Shown here piece after piece: positions 51,520-60,249 of a stretch of DNA of 64,000 nt. This DNA is from Hyphococcus lacteus (lineage in GTDB: Bacteria > Pseudomonadota > Alphaproteobacteria > Caulobacterales > Parvularculaceae). The stretch covers positions 1,984,001 through 2,048,000 of the forward strand of contig NZ_JBEHZE010000001.1 of assembly GCF_041058985.1 (NCBI RefSeq), in the 5' to 3' direction. The position numbers and the translations under genes are program-made. The notes beneath the pieces were generated by a model. It made no database searches, had not been told where the DNA came from, and worked only from the letters and a program-made list of their open reading frames with translations. The first letter of the stretch is position 1. Every line of letters begins with the position of its first letter.

Positions 51520-53493
51520 ATGGCGAATAAAGCGGCGGCAAAAAAAGAGGCGGAAACACCGGAATCTGGTGATGGTCCGATCCTCGATCTAACAGACGCG
51601 CACGTAAAAAAGCTGATTAAGACAGCGAAAGCGCGTGGATATGTAACCTATGACGAACTGAACAAGGTTCTACCATCCGAAGAAGTCTCTTCTGAACAGA
51701 TCGAAGATATCATGTCCCAACTTTCTGAGATGGGCATTAATGTTGTCGAAAATGAAGAAGAAGACGACGACGCCGCTGAAGAAGCCGAAGCAGCGCCAGC
51801 AAAATCAAAAGCCGTCGCCGTTAAAGACGAAAAGAAAACCGGCGTTGTAACAACCAACACCGGTGCTTCCGCTGACCGTACCGATGATCCGGTGCGGATG
51901 TATTTGCGCGAGATGGGCACAGTCGAACTTCTGTCGCGTGAAGGCGAAATCGCCATTGCCAAGCGGATCGAAGCGGGCCGCGAGACGATGATCCGCGCGC
52001 TTTGTGAATCGTCGCTGACCTTTGAGGCGATCACGGTTTGGCGTGACGAGCTGCAGGAAGGCCGCGTGTTGCTGCGCGATATTATCGACCTTGATGCGAC
52101 CTATGGCGGTGGCCCGGAAGCCCGCCCTGACATGACCCAGCCGGAAGTGGCCGAGCGCGTTAATCGCGAAGAGGCCGAGAAAGCTGAGACCGCAGAAGAC
52201 GACGATGATGATTTCGACGAAGGCGCATTGTCATTGTCGGCAATGGAAGCTGAGCTGCGCGATGGGGTGATGCTCACCTTTGACCAGATTTCCGACGACT
52301 ATAAAAAGCTGCGTCGTCTTCAGGACATCATGATCGAAGAGCAGTTGAAAGGTGAAGACCTTTCGGCATCTCAGACCCGTCGTTTCAAAAAGCTGCAAAA
52401 AGAGATCGTCGAGCGCGTCCGTTCGGTTCGCCTCAACAATCAGCGTATCGAAGCACTGGTCGGCCAGCTTTATGACATCAACCGCCGTTTGATGGCGCTC
52501 GAGGGTAAGCTTGTTCGTTTGGCCGATAGCTATGGCGTCAATCGCCAGGAATTCCTCGCCGATTATATTGGCTCTGAGTTGGACCCAGAATGGTTTGATC
52601 GGATATCGGCTAAAACCGGCAAGGGCTGGACCAATTTCACCACCAAAGCCATGGACCAAGTCAATTTGATCCGTGACGAGATCGGTGACCTAGCCACAGA
52701 AACCGGCCTCACGGTTCAGGATTTCCGCCGCATTGTGTCTATGGTGCAAAAAGGCGAGCGCGAAGCGCGCATTGCCAAAAAAGAAATGGTCGAGGCGAAT
52801 TTGCGTCTCGTGATTTCGATTGCCAAGAAATACACCAATCGCGGGCTGCAATTCCTTGACCTCATTCAAGAGGGCAATATCGGCCTGATGAAAGCGGTGG
52901 ATAAGTTCGAATATCGCCGTGGTTATAAATTCTCGACCTATGCCACATGGTGGATCCGTCAGGCGATTACGCGCTCTATTGCTGACCAAGCCCGCACGAT
53001 CCGTATTCCGGTGCACATGATCGAGACGATCAACAAAATCGTCCGGACGTCGCGCCAGATGCTCCATGAAATCGGTCGTGAGCCAACACCGGAAGAGCTC
53101 GCGGAAAAGCTTTCGATGCCGCTCGAAAAAGTCCGTAAAGTGATGAAAATCGCGAAAGAGCCAATTTCGCTCGAAACGCCAATCGGCGACGAGGAAGATT
53201 CGCATCTTGGTGACTTCATCGAAGACAAAAACACCATCCTGCCGATTGATGCGGCGATCCAATCGAACCTGCGCGAGACAACAACGCGGGTTCTGGCGTC
53301 ACTAACGCCACGGGAAGAGCGGGTTCTGCGGATGCGTTTTGGTATTGGTATGAATACGGACCACACGCTCGAAGAGGTTGGTCAACAATTCTCGGTTACG
53401 CGCGAACGTATCCGCCAGATCGAAGCCAAAGCCCTGCGTAAGCTGAAACACCCAAGTCGATCACGCAAATTGCGTAGTTTCTTGGATAACTAA
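51520..53493 (+). CDS. rpoD: Primary sigma factor RpoD (sigma-70)
   Basis: A 657-residue housekeeping sigma factor. Region 1.1 is near the N-terminus (KKLIKTAKARGYVTYDELNKVL), followed by an acidic linker, region 1.2 (DDPVRMYLREMG), a long non-conserved region, region 2 (GLQFLDLIQEGNIGLMKAV, FSTYATWWIRQAITR) and region 4 (VTRERIRQIEAKALRKLKHP). It follows dnaG by 13 bases and ends at a strong terminator. Confidence 0.97.
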   Translation: MANKAAAKKEAETPESGDGPILDLTDAHVKKLIKTAKARGYVTYDELNKVLPSEEVSSEQIEDIMSQLSEMGINVVENEEEDDDAAEEAEAAPAKSKAVAVKDEKKTGVVTTNTGASADRTDDPVRMYLREMGTVELLSREGEIAIAKRIEAGRETMIRALCESSLTFEAITVWRDELQEGRVLLRDIIDLDATYGGGPEARPDMTQPEVAERVNREEAEKAETAEDDDDDFDEGALSLSAMEAELRDGVMLTFDQISDDYKKLRRLQDIMIEEQLKGEDLSASQTRRFKKLQKEIVERVRSVRLNNQRIEALVGQLYDINRRLMALEGKLVRLADSYGVNRQEFLADYIGSELDPEWFDRISAKTGKGWTNFTTKAMDQVNLIRDEIGDLATETGLTVQDFRRIVSMVQKGEREARIAKKEMVEANLRLVISIAKKYTNRGLQFLDLIQEGNIGLMKAVDKFEYRRGYKFSTYATWWIRQAITRSIADQARTIRIPVHMIETINKIVRTSRQMLHEIGREPTPEELAEKLSMPLEKVRKVMKIAKEPISLETPIGDEEDSHLGDFIEDKNTILPIDAAIQSNLRETTTRVLASLTPREERVLRMRFGIGMNTDHTLEEVGQQFSVTRERIRQIEAKALRKLKHPSRSRKLRSFLDN

Positions 53494-53500
53494 TCAAAAA

Positions 53501-53527
53501 AGCCCCGGTCATCCGGGGCTTTTTTTA
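53501..53527 (+). terminator. Rho-independent terminator of dnaG-rpoD
   Basis: An eight-base GC-rich stem (AGCCCCGG at 53501-53508, complement at 53513-53520) with a TCAT loop is followed by seven T. It starts seven bases after the rpoD stop. Confidence 0.95.
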
Positions 53528-53612
53528 TAGTCGATATTTTTCCGAAGAGTGTAATCTCCCTTTTACCTGACGGCGTTATACTGCACTCGAATTCAGACGA
53601 TGGGCTATCAGC

Positions 53613-54143
53613 ATGAATATTGTTTTCAAGACGGTGTGGGCATTTATCCTATGTGGTGTCATGACGTTAGTCGTGGGCTGCACCGAAACAACGGACCCCA
53701 CCACCCAAGAACCTGTTGACCCAAAGCCCGGCCAGTATGAAATCACTTTGTCCGGTGCCGGATTGATGAAAAACATGAAGGAAGAACCGCACAGCTATTG
53801 CCTTTATGAAAGCGAGCGCGATGCATTTCCGCATATGCTTGCGAAAAATTATTATGAGCTTCATCCCGGTTGCCGCGCCAAACATGATCCGCGCGAAGGC
53901 AATGCAATCAGTGGTGTGATATCTTGTTCCGCCGACCCAAAGATGGCGACGGGCATGAACAGTTTTGTCTATAAGGGCGTGGTCGGTGAGGAGCGGACAA
54001 AGGTTGATGTGCAGATTAAGTTCGACGCGCAACTAAAACAAGGCGCAGGCGGCGAGATGAGCGACACGCAGCTAAAGCTAGCCATGAAAGCCATGGAGCG
54101 AATGCGCTTTGTGATCAAGGCGGTTCGCACCGGCGATTGTTAG
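53613..54143 (+). CDS. DUF3617-family lipoprotein
   Basis: A 176-residue protein with a lipoprotein signal ending VVGC (Cys23). The body fits the DUF3617 family: PKPGQYEITLSGAG, a YCL motif with later conserved Cys residues (CRAKHDPREGNAISGVISCSADP), and a C-terminal DC. Such proteins are periplasmic and their function is unknown. It is isolated, between the rpoD terminator and a 97-residue orphan. Confidence 0.75.
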   Translation: MNIVFKTVWAFILCGVMTLVVGCTETTDPTTQEPVDPKPGQYEITLSGAGLMKNMKEEPHSYCLYESERDAFPHMLAKNYYELHPGCRAKHDPREGNAISGVISCSADPKMATGMNSFVYKGVVGEERTKVDVQIKFDAQLKQGAGGEMSDTQLKLAMKAMERMRFVIKAVRTGDC

Positions 54144-54237
54144 CGGGCATTTTGTTGAATGGTCCATTTGTGATTATCCGCTGACGTAAGCGATGCGAAT
54201 CACGTAGAGGGATAGGAATTCAACAAAGGATTTTCCC

Positions 54238-54531
54238 ATGACCTCGCCCGTCGGATCAAAAGCCAACAAGTCAAAATTCGATTGCTATGATGACCTTGCT
54301 GAGGATGAGCCGTATTTCGTCATCCGCGCTGATGACCCGTTGTCGGATGCGCTGATTGAGCTTCATGCCTATATCGGTGCCGGGCAATCCGGTGCGTCCC
54401 ACAACAAGCTGGCAGAGATCATGGAGCTAACGCGAGAGCGCCCGCCGCGCCCGTCGGACTCGCCAAAATACCGCGAGACTTTTGCGATTTCACAGGCGAT
54501 GGAAGTTTGGCGTCGTAACAACAAGCGGTAG
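54238..54531 (+). CDS. Hypothetical protein, 97 residues
   Basis: Unrecognised. A soluble, charged protein without signal or membrane segment: an N-terminal SPVGSKANKSKFDCYDD, a mixed middle (VIRADDPLSDALIELHAYI) and a C-terminal basic helix (SQAMEVWRRNNKR). An AAAGGA sequence lies six to seven bases before the ATG, and codon use resembles neighbours, supporting a real gene. Confidence 0.6.
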   Translation: MTSPVGSKANKSKFDCYDDLAEDEPYFVIRADDPLSDALIELHAYIGAGQSGASHNKLAEIMELTRERPPRPSDSPKYRETFAISQAMEVWRRNNKR

Positions 54532-54656
54532 TCGCTTTTGTACTCGTGATTTCAATCCACTAGCGGCTGCGATACACTCTTGCGTGTAATTGCGCATTCG
54601 CTAAGGTTTGCGACGAATTTAACCCCGGCCTCATAAAGGCTGAAAAGGAGGAAAAA

Positions 54657-54953
54657 ATGGCGGTAGACGGTAAATGGAACATCACGATTAAAACGCCAAT
54701 GGGCGACCAGACTGCGCTTTTGACGCTAAAGCAAGATGGCGATGCGCTGACCGGTGAAATGTCGGGTTCTGCGGGTCAGTCTGCGATTGAAGACGGCAAA
54801 GTTGACGGCGACAAGCTGACTTGGGCAGCGAAAGTGACTTCGCCGATGCCGATCACGCTTGAATTCGAAGCGCTTACCGAAGGCGATGCGATTTCGGGCA
54901 ACGTAAAATTAGGCGCATTCGGTACCTCGACATTCTCAGGCACTGCGGCCTAA
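54657..54953 (+). CDS. Small beta-rich protein of unknown function, 98 residues
   Basis: Unrecognised at the functional level. A strong AAAAGGAGGAAAAA site precedes the ATG. The sequence alternates short strands and turns: GKWNITIKTPMGDQTALLTLKQDGDALTGEMSG, then DGKVDGDKLTWAAKV and ISGNVKLGAFGTSTFSGT. This suggests a small beta-barrel or half of a calycin-like fold, and no signal peptide is visible. It precedes the DUF885 lipoprotein by nine bases, so the two may be co-expressed. Confidence 0.72.
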   Translation: MAVDGKWNITIKTPMGDQTALLTLKQDGDALTGEMSGSAGQSAIEDGKVDGDKLTWAAKVTSPMPITLEFEALTEGDAISGNVKLGAFGTSTFSGTAA

Positions 54954-54962
54954 ATTCAGCCT

Positions 54963-56315
54963 ATGCAAAGATTCGCCGCCGCCATAGCCGCTGGTTTTGC
55001 GCTCGCTGCTTGCGGCGGTGAACAGCCAACTGATGCCGTCATAACGCAAAGCGGTACAGCACCGCCCTCCGATCAAGAGCGTTATGTGGCCGCCGCCGAG
55101 AGCGCGGCCAGTCTGGATTCCCTCGGTCAATCATTTGTCAAACTCGCGCTTGCGCTCGGCGAGCATGATCCAGCGTTCGTTGATGCCTATCATGGGCCGA
55201 CTGAATGGGCGGACGCTACCAAGACAGAGGCTCGTTCGCTTGAACAGCTACAGATGGATGCACAAGGATTATTGATCTCTGTGGCCCGTGCCAATGCTGA
55301 TGAAGAGACTGTGCGCGGGGCGATGCTTGAAAAATTGATCCGTGCTGCACTCACGCGCATCGAGATGACACAGGGCGAGGCCTTTCCCTTCGATGAAGAA
55401 ACGCGGCTGCTTTATGATGCGGTCGCGCCGCAATATTCGACCGCAGAATTTGACGCTGCCATAGCCGAGATAGACAGGTTGCTGCCCGGTGAGGGACCTG
55501 TTCATGATCGGGTTGATGCGTTTCGCAATTCATTGGCGATTCCGGCGGAAAAGTTGCAGGCGGTCTTTGATGCTGCGATTGATGAATGTCGCGCGCGGAC
55601 GCTGGCGCATTATGATCTGCCGACAGATGAACAGTTTTCTCTGGAGTTTGTTACCGATAAACCGTGGAGCGGGTATAATTGGTATCAGGGTGAATTTGAG
55701 AGCCTCATTCAAGTCAACACAGACTTTCCGATTATCATCGACCGCGCCGTGGATCTTGGGTGCCACGAAGGGTATCCGGGACATCACACTTGGAATGTTA
55801 TCCTCGAGCGTGACCTGTTGAACGAAAAAGGTTGGATCGAGTATTCGGTGTACCCATTATTTTCGCCGCTGTCCTTAATCGCCGAAGGGTCTGCGAATTT
55901 TGGCATTGAACTGGCTTTCCCCGGTGAAGAAAAAATTGCCTTCGAGCGCGATGTTTTGTTTCCCCTTGCGGGATTAGATCCGGCAGATGCAGCGACCCTT
56001 GAAGCCCTCAATGCAATGCGCGAAAAGCTTTCGCATTCACGTAATCATGTAGCGCGTGAATATCTTGATGGCCGAATTGATCGTGATCAAGCCATTGAGA
56101 TGATCATGAAATATCGGTTGGAAGGACGCGACCGGGCTGAACAGACCGTGCGTTTTATAGAAACCTATCGCGGGTATGTGCTCAATTATAATCTGGGCCG
56201 GGATTTGGTCGCGGGATATGTTGAGCGAAATAGCAGTGACGATGAAAATGCGTGGGATGCGTTTGAAACATTGCTGAAAACGCCGCTTTCCGCATCGGAT
56301 ATTGCTGCACAATGA
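54963..56315 (+). CDS. DUF885-family lipoprotein, putative metallopeptidase-like
   Basis: A 450-residue protein with a lipoprotein signal (ALAAC, Cys17) and the DUF885 domain, which resembles an alpha-helical metallopeptidase. The motif CHEGYPGHH near residues 267-275 supplies likely metal ligands, a variant of HExxH, with a downstream ligand region AEGSANFGIE. Anchored in the periplasm, it may hydrolyse peptides, but family activity is largely unverified. It overlaps the PepSY gene by four bases. Confidence 0.8.
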   Translation: MQRFAAAIAAGFALAACGGEQPTDAVITQSGTAPPSDQERYVAAAESAASLDSLGQSFVKLALALGEHDPAFVDAYHGPTEWADATKTEARSLEQLQMDAQGLLISVARANADEETVRGAMLEKLIRAALTRIEMTQGEAFPFDEETRLLYDAVAPQYSTAEFDAAIAEIDRLLPGEGPVHDRVDAFRNSLAIPAEKLQAVFDAAIDECRARTLAHYDLPTDEQFSLEFVTDKPWSGYNWYQGEFESLIQVNTDFPIIIDRAVDLGCHEGYPGHHTWNVILERDLLNEKGWIEYSVYPLFSPLSLIAEGSANFGIELAFPGEEKIAFERDVLFPLAGLDPADAATLEALNAMREKLSHSRNHVAREYLDGRIDRDQAIEMIMKYRLEGRDRAEQTVRFIETYRGYVLNYNLGRDLVAGYVERNSSDDENAWDAFETLLKTPLSASDIAAQ

Positions 56316-57082
56316 CATTGAAATCGTTGACCCAGCGAGTCCACCTATGGGCTGGTCTTTTTCTCGGCGTTCAAGTTTTACTTTGGATGTTGAGTGGCGT
56401 CGTCATGAGTTGGTTCCCCATAGAGCTGGTGCGTGGGGAAGTGAGTGCCTATTCCGCCCCGGATATCCCCCTTGATGCCCAGACCTATGCGTCGCCCGGT
56501 GGGATTATTGCCCAAGCTGACGGTGCGACTTCGATTGAGCTACGGCGTTTTATGGGGAAACCAGTTTATTTGGCACGGGGCGAAAATGGCGCTACGGGCA
56601 TTTATGATGCGTCGAGTGGTGAACGAATCTCGCCCTTAAACGAAGCGACGGTCCGTAAAATTGCGAAACAGGATTATGTGGGCGAGGGCAACATAGTGCA
56701 TGCGGCGCTTATGTCGTATCCACCCCATGAATATCGTGCGGAGCGCCCGGTTTGGCGCGTTGATTTCGACGACAAGTATCATACACGCCTTTATATTTTG
56801 CCGAACACTGGCGAGGTGAGGTCGCGCCGCAATGACATATGGCGTCTTTATGACTTCTTCTGGATGTTGCACATTATGGATTATGGTGAGCGCGAGGATT
56901 TTAATAATCCGCTGATCATGGTGGCGTCGCTAACCGGATTTATTTTTGCGCTTTCAGGCGTGATCATTGTGTTCTATCGCTTGGGTCGAGGGCGATATAA
57001 GAACGATCTGTCGTTGCTGACAAAAAAACATCCGCAGAAAAATAGAGATGCAGACGACAAAAATATTGATAGCATTTCGTAA
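56312..57082 (+). CDS. PepSY-domain membrane protein
   Basis: A 256-residue protein. An N-terminal membrane segment (about 10-30, VHLWAGLFLGVQVLLWMLSG) is followed by a periplasmic PepSY-like region with YHTRLYILPNTGEV and a C-terminal membrane segment (MVASLTGFIFALSGVIIVFY). This PepSY-associated transmembrane arrangement occurs in proteins linked to iron reduction and peptidase regulation. Translational overlap with the DUF885 gene suggests that the PepSY part regulates or assists it (inference). Confidence 0.8.
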   Translation: MTLKSLTQRVHLWAGLFLGVQVLLWMLSGVVMSWFPIELVRGEVSAYSAPDIPLDAQTYASPGGIIAQADGATSIELRRFMGKPVYLARGENGATGIYDASSGERISPLNEATVRKIAKQDYVGEGNIVHAALMSYPPHEYRAERPVWRVDFDDKYHTRLYILPNTGEVRSRRNDIWRLYDFFWMLHIMDYGEREDFNNPLIMVASLTGFIFALSGVIIVFYRLGRGRYKNDLSLLTKKHPQKNRDADDKNIDSIS

Positions 57083-57083
57083 T

Positions 57084-57114
57084 TAAAAAAACGCCGCGCA
57101 TATGCACGGCGTTT
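57084..57114. terminator. Bidirectional terminator
   Basis: Arms AAACGCCG (around 57089-57096) and CGGCGTTT (57107-57114) enclose a further GCATATGC palindrome. On the minus strand the stem is followed by a run of seven T, so it strongly terminates the leftward small secreted protein gene; on the plus strand it may weakly end the PepSY gene. Confidence 0.82.
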
Positions 57115-57137
57115 GTTACCGGAGGTGCTTCGCGTTT

Positions 57138-57470
57138 TTAAAAAGCGAAGTAAACAGGCTCAGGCCCGGAAAGAGATGGTTCTTCCTCGGCGTCTTCATC
57201 ATCGACCTTAGCCATTTTCTTTTCATCTTCTTCCGGACAGGTCCCATGTTCGGTAGAAGCAGCGGCGCGCGCGTTAGTTGTTCTGGCGCTCGCGTCGAGA
57301 AGGAACGATAAAAATGCCCGAGATTTGGATTCGTTCGTTTTCGTCTCTTCACCAATGCTGGAGCCAGCATTAGCGGAAAAATAGACCGAGCCGGGACTGG
57401 CGTTAGCCGCGCCCAACATCATAGCGGTCATCGCCGCCAAGCTCGTGGCTGAGTGAATAAATTTGCCCAT
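57138..57470 (-). CDS. Small secreted protein of unknown function
   Basis: An unrecognised 110-residue protein. It has a signal peptide (about 1-24, cleaved after ANA), a Ser/Ala-rich middle and a very acidic stretch (CPEEDEKKMAKVDDEDAEEE) before an end in EPVYFAF. GAGAGGAA lies shortly before the ATG and a strong leftward terminator follows, which supports expression. No family was recognised. Confidence 0.65.
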   Translation of the reverse strand: MGKFIHSATSLAAMTAMMLGAANASPGSVYFSANAGSSIGEETKTNESKSRAFLSFLLDASARTTNARAAASTEHGTCPEEDEKKMAKVDDEDAEEEPSLSGPEPVYFAF

Positions 57471-57602
57471 AATAGATTCCTCTCCACGGAGAATATGCGC
57501 GTGTCAGGCTATTGAGCGCAAGAAAATTCATGCGATGAGATAGGGCTAGTTACCTTACGATGAGGTAATATTTTCGCGAGGTGAGGGAAGAAAATGGAAG
57601 AT

Positions 57603-57641
57603 TTTTCCGGAAGGTGCCGGTTTGTGGCGACTTCCGGAAAA
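57603..57641 (-). other. Inverted repeat downstream of ald
   Basis: A perfect 11-base inverted repeat (57603-57613 and 57631-57641) with a 17-base loop lies 12 bases past the ald stop on the leftward transcript. No T-run follows in that direction, so it may be a factor-dependent or stabilising hairpin. Confidence 0.5.
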
Positions 57642-57653
57642 TTGCTCGTTTGC

Positions 57654-58763
57654 TTAAAGCGCGTCTAACGCGGGTGTAAACGCAGTGTTCAGCGCTTCAG
57701 CGACGGCTTTGTAGGTGACTTTGCCGCGGTGCACATTAAGCCCCTCACGAAGATATTGGCTTTCTTTGAGGGCATCTGTGCCCTTATTCGCCAGCATCAA
57801 ACCATAGGTGAGGGTCGCGTTATTCAGCGCGTGGGACGACGTCAGCGGAACAGCGCCCGGCATGTTTGCAACGCAATAATGGATGACGTCGTCTACCACA
57901 TAGGTTGGGTCTTGGTGTGTGGTGGCTTTGGACGTTTCAAAACACCCGCCTTGGTCGATCGCGACATCAACAAGGACTGAGCCTTCTTTCATGCCTTTAA
58001 GCATTTCACGGGTCACAAGCTTAGGTGCGCTTGCACCAGGAATGAGAACGGCACCAACCACAACATCTGCGACATCGGTTTCTTCGTCGAGTGCTTCGAA
58101 CGTTGAATAGCGGGTCTTTGCGCGGCCCCCAAATAACTCGTCAACTTCGGCAAGGCGTCGCTGCGAACGATCAAGGATCGTAACGTCAGCACCAAGACCA
58201 ACGGCCATACGGGCCGCATGAGTACCAACAACACCGCCGCCAATGACAAGGACTTTAGCCGGTAAAACGCCGGGTACGCCGCCCATCAATAATCCGCGCC
58301 CGCCCTGGTGCGCCGTTAACGCATAGGCAGCGGCTTGAATTGAAAGACGCCCTGCAACTTCGCTCATTGGTGCCAATAACGGCAATCCGCCATGCGGGTC
58401 AGTTACGGTTTCATAGGCAACAGCCGTGACACCAGAATCGATCAGTCCCCGCGCCTGTGTCGGGTCCGGAGCAAGGTGAAGATAGGTGTAAAGAATTTGT
58501 CCTTCACGGAGCTGCGCCCATTCGGTGGGTTGGGGCTCCTTAACTTTGACGATCATGTCGGACTGAGCAAAGACCGTTTTTGCGTCTGGGGCAATTTTGG
58601 CACCGGCGGCTTGATAATCCGCATCTGACGCTTTGATTCCGGCACCGGCTCCGGTCTCGACCAGAACGTCATGCCCGTTTTGAACATATTCGCGAACGCT
58701 CCCTGGTACGAGACCGACGCGGTATTCATGGTTTTTGATTTCCTTAGGCACACCGACGCGCAT
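57654..58763 (-). CDS. ald: Alanine dehydrogenase
   Basis: A 369-residue NAD-dependent enzyme interconverting L-alanine with pyruvate and ammonia. The catalytic Lys75 (IVKVKEPQ) and His96 (YTYLHLAPD) are at the positions known for the family, and the Rossmann motif VIGGGVVGTHAARMA is in the second half. Length is standard. It is divergent from an Lrp-family regulator across an AT-rich 153-base gap, the typical layout of an amino-acid-responsive pair. Confidence 0.96.
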   Translation of the reverse strand: MRVGVPKEIKNHEYRVGLVPGSVREYVQNGHDVLVETGAGAGIKASDADYQAAGAKIAPDAKTVFAQSDMIVKVKEPQPTEWAQLREGQILYTYLHLAPDPTQARGLIDSGVTAVAYETVTDPHGGLPLLAPMSEVAGRLSIQAAAYALTAHQGGRGLLMGGVPGVLPAKVLVIGGGVVGTHAARMAVGLGADVTILDRSQRRLAEVDELFGGRAKTRYSTFEALDEETDVADVVVGAVLIPGASAPKLVTREMLKGMKEGSVLVDVAIDQGGCFETSKATTHQDPTYVVDDVIHYCVANMPGAVPLTSSHALNNATLTYGLMLANKGTDALKESQYLREGLNVHRGKVTYKAVAEALNTAFTPALDAL

Positions 58764-58916
58764 AAGGCCCTCCTTTCTTTGACTGCTTGAGTTGAAATAA
58801 TATTCTTATTTTTGAGGATATGATTGATATTTTTTAACTCTATTATTTTTCTGACGAATTATGTTCTAAATACATGTGACTGAAAGAATATGCTTCAAAC
58901 ATCAGGATTGCCCTCT
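58764..58916. promoter_or_regulatory. AT-rich divergent promoter region of ald and the Lrp-type regulator
   Basis: This 153-base gap is strikingly AT-rich with several phased A/T blocks (for example AATAATATTCTTATTTTTG near 58796 and TTTTTTAACTC near 58830), consistent with Lrp-family binding. No single -35/-10 pair can be chosen. Confidence 0.5.
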
Positions 58917-59369
58917 ATGGATAAGTTCGACGCCGCCATTCTCAAGATATTACAAGAAGACGGACAGACGCCTTTTTCTGAGCTAGGTGAACGCGTCGGT
59001 CTTTCGCCGTCTGCCTGCCACAAGCGTGTAAAAGAGCTTTGGCGCACCGGAATGATTGCCCAACAGGTTGTCATTTTAGACGAGGCCAAGGCGGGCCTAG
59101 AGACATCGGTATTTGTGCAGGCGACGCTAAAAAACCAACAGGAAGCGACGCTGACAGCCTTCGAAAAGGCCGTTAAACACCACCGCGAGATTATGGAGTG
59201 TTATCTGATGGCCGGGCTATCGGATTATCTGTTGCGGATACTCTGCCGTGATGGGGCGGATTATGAACGCATTCACGCAGATATTCTGACGCGGCTCCCC
59301 GGTGTTGATCGGGTCATCACAAATTTTGCCATCAGAAAAGTCTTTCGCCGAACCGCAGTCCCGCTCTAG
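58917..59369 (+). CDS. Lrp/AsnC-family regulator
   Basis: A 150-residue regulator with an N-terminal helix-turn-helix (LDAAILKILQEDG-type start, ELGERVGLSPSACHKRVKEL) and a C-terminal RAM ligand domain (ETSVFVQATLKNQ, CYLMAGLSDYLLRILCRD). It is divergent from ald, which it likely activates in response to alanine, as known for AldR/Lrp proteins. ATG 58917 gives the standard N-terminus; ATG 58890 would add nine residues. Confidence 0.92.
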   Translation: MDKFDAAILKILQEDGQTPFSELGERVGLSPSACHKRVKELWRTGMIAQQVVILDEAKAGLETSVFVQATLKNQQEATLTAFEKAVKHHREIMECYLMAGLSDYLLRILCRDGADYERIHADILTRLPGVDRVITNFAIRKVFRRTAVPL

Positions 59370-59481
59370 GGGACGATACCGTTAAGGTTTCAATAATAAG
59401 ATTAAATTTGCGGTTAACCGATTAAGGTCCCCGCAAATATTCAGGCTCATTCTAGGTGTGCAACAACTGAATGAGGACAAA

Positions 59482-60204
59482 ATGCTGACAACCGCGCGTG
59501 TTGATATCCCTGGAACGGTCTCTGCGCGCCTTAAGCAGACGGCGAGCTACTCGGATAACGTCAATGATTATGCCCGCGAAGATCTGTTAGGGTTTCGCCG
59601 GCCAGTTGCCGCTGCATTTGCGTTATTGGCGCCGCTAACGCTGGCGTTCATCCATTATTCTGGCGGTTTGGTGATGACGGCCCAAGTGGCCACGATCATC
59701 GCTGGTCTGGTCGGCTGTGGCTTGGTCGTGATTGGCCGCGAGGAATGGCCGAACATTGTCGCCAAATTCCAGTCTTGTGTGTCTATGAAACGAAAAGCGA
59801 TTGCGGACCTCCGTTGCGGATTTGGAGAGGCCTCATTTCTGAGTAACGGACGGGCACCGCGCGTGTTCTCCTATGACCATGGCGTGCTGATTTTTGCTGA
59901 TGCAGGCGACTTTAAAACGCTATTTTTTGATATCGCGAATGACGGCACGGACCCGCGTTGGGAAACCTATCAACGCGGCGAGATGAACCATCGGGTATGG
60001 CGGTGGCTCAGATTGCCCGTATCCCGCGAAATTGTTCAATTCTCGACCGAAGGTTCGCGGCTGGTGCCGTGTGATACGCCGCAGCACATTCGATCAATCG
60101 AAGCGTGGGAGGCCATAAATTTGGCGCTGGGCGAGCCTTTGGATGGGGCGATCATCCACCAGCCATTTGATGAGATGGTGGAGGGGGTCGAGCGACTTCT
60201 CTGA
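59482..60204 (+). CDS. Hypothetical membrane-associated protein, 240 residues
   Basis: Unrecognised. Two adjacent hydrophobic segments lie at about residues 40-60 and 66-84 (VAAAFALLAPLTLAFIHYSG, AQVATIIAGLVGCGLVVIG), followed by a soluble C-terminal domain of about 150 residues with VFSYDHGVLIFADAGDFKTLFFD. GAGGA precedes ATG 59482. It stands before lipA on the same strand but with a 45-base gap. No function can be inferred. Confidence 0.7.
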   Translation: MLTTARVDIPGTVSARLKQTASYSDNVNDYAREDLLGFRRPVAAAFALLAPLTLAFIHYSGGLVMTAQVATIIAGLVGCGLVVIGREEWPNIVAKFQSCVSMKRKAIADLRCGFGEASFLSNGRAPRVFSYDHGVLIFADAGDFKTLFFDIANDGTDPRWETYQRGEMNHRVWRWLRLPVSREIVQFSTEGSRLVPCDTPQHIRSIEAWEAINLALGEPLDGAIIHQPFDEMVEGVERLL

Positions 60205-60249
60205 TTGGGGTGAATTTCCCCTCTTACATTTGACCGGGGCCGCTGCTAC

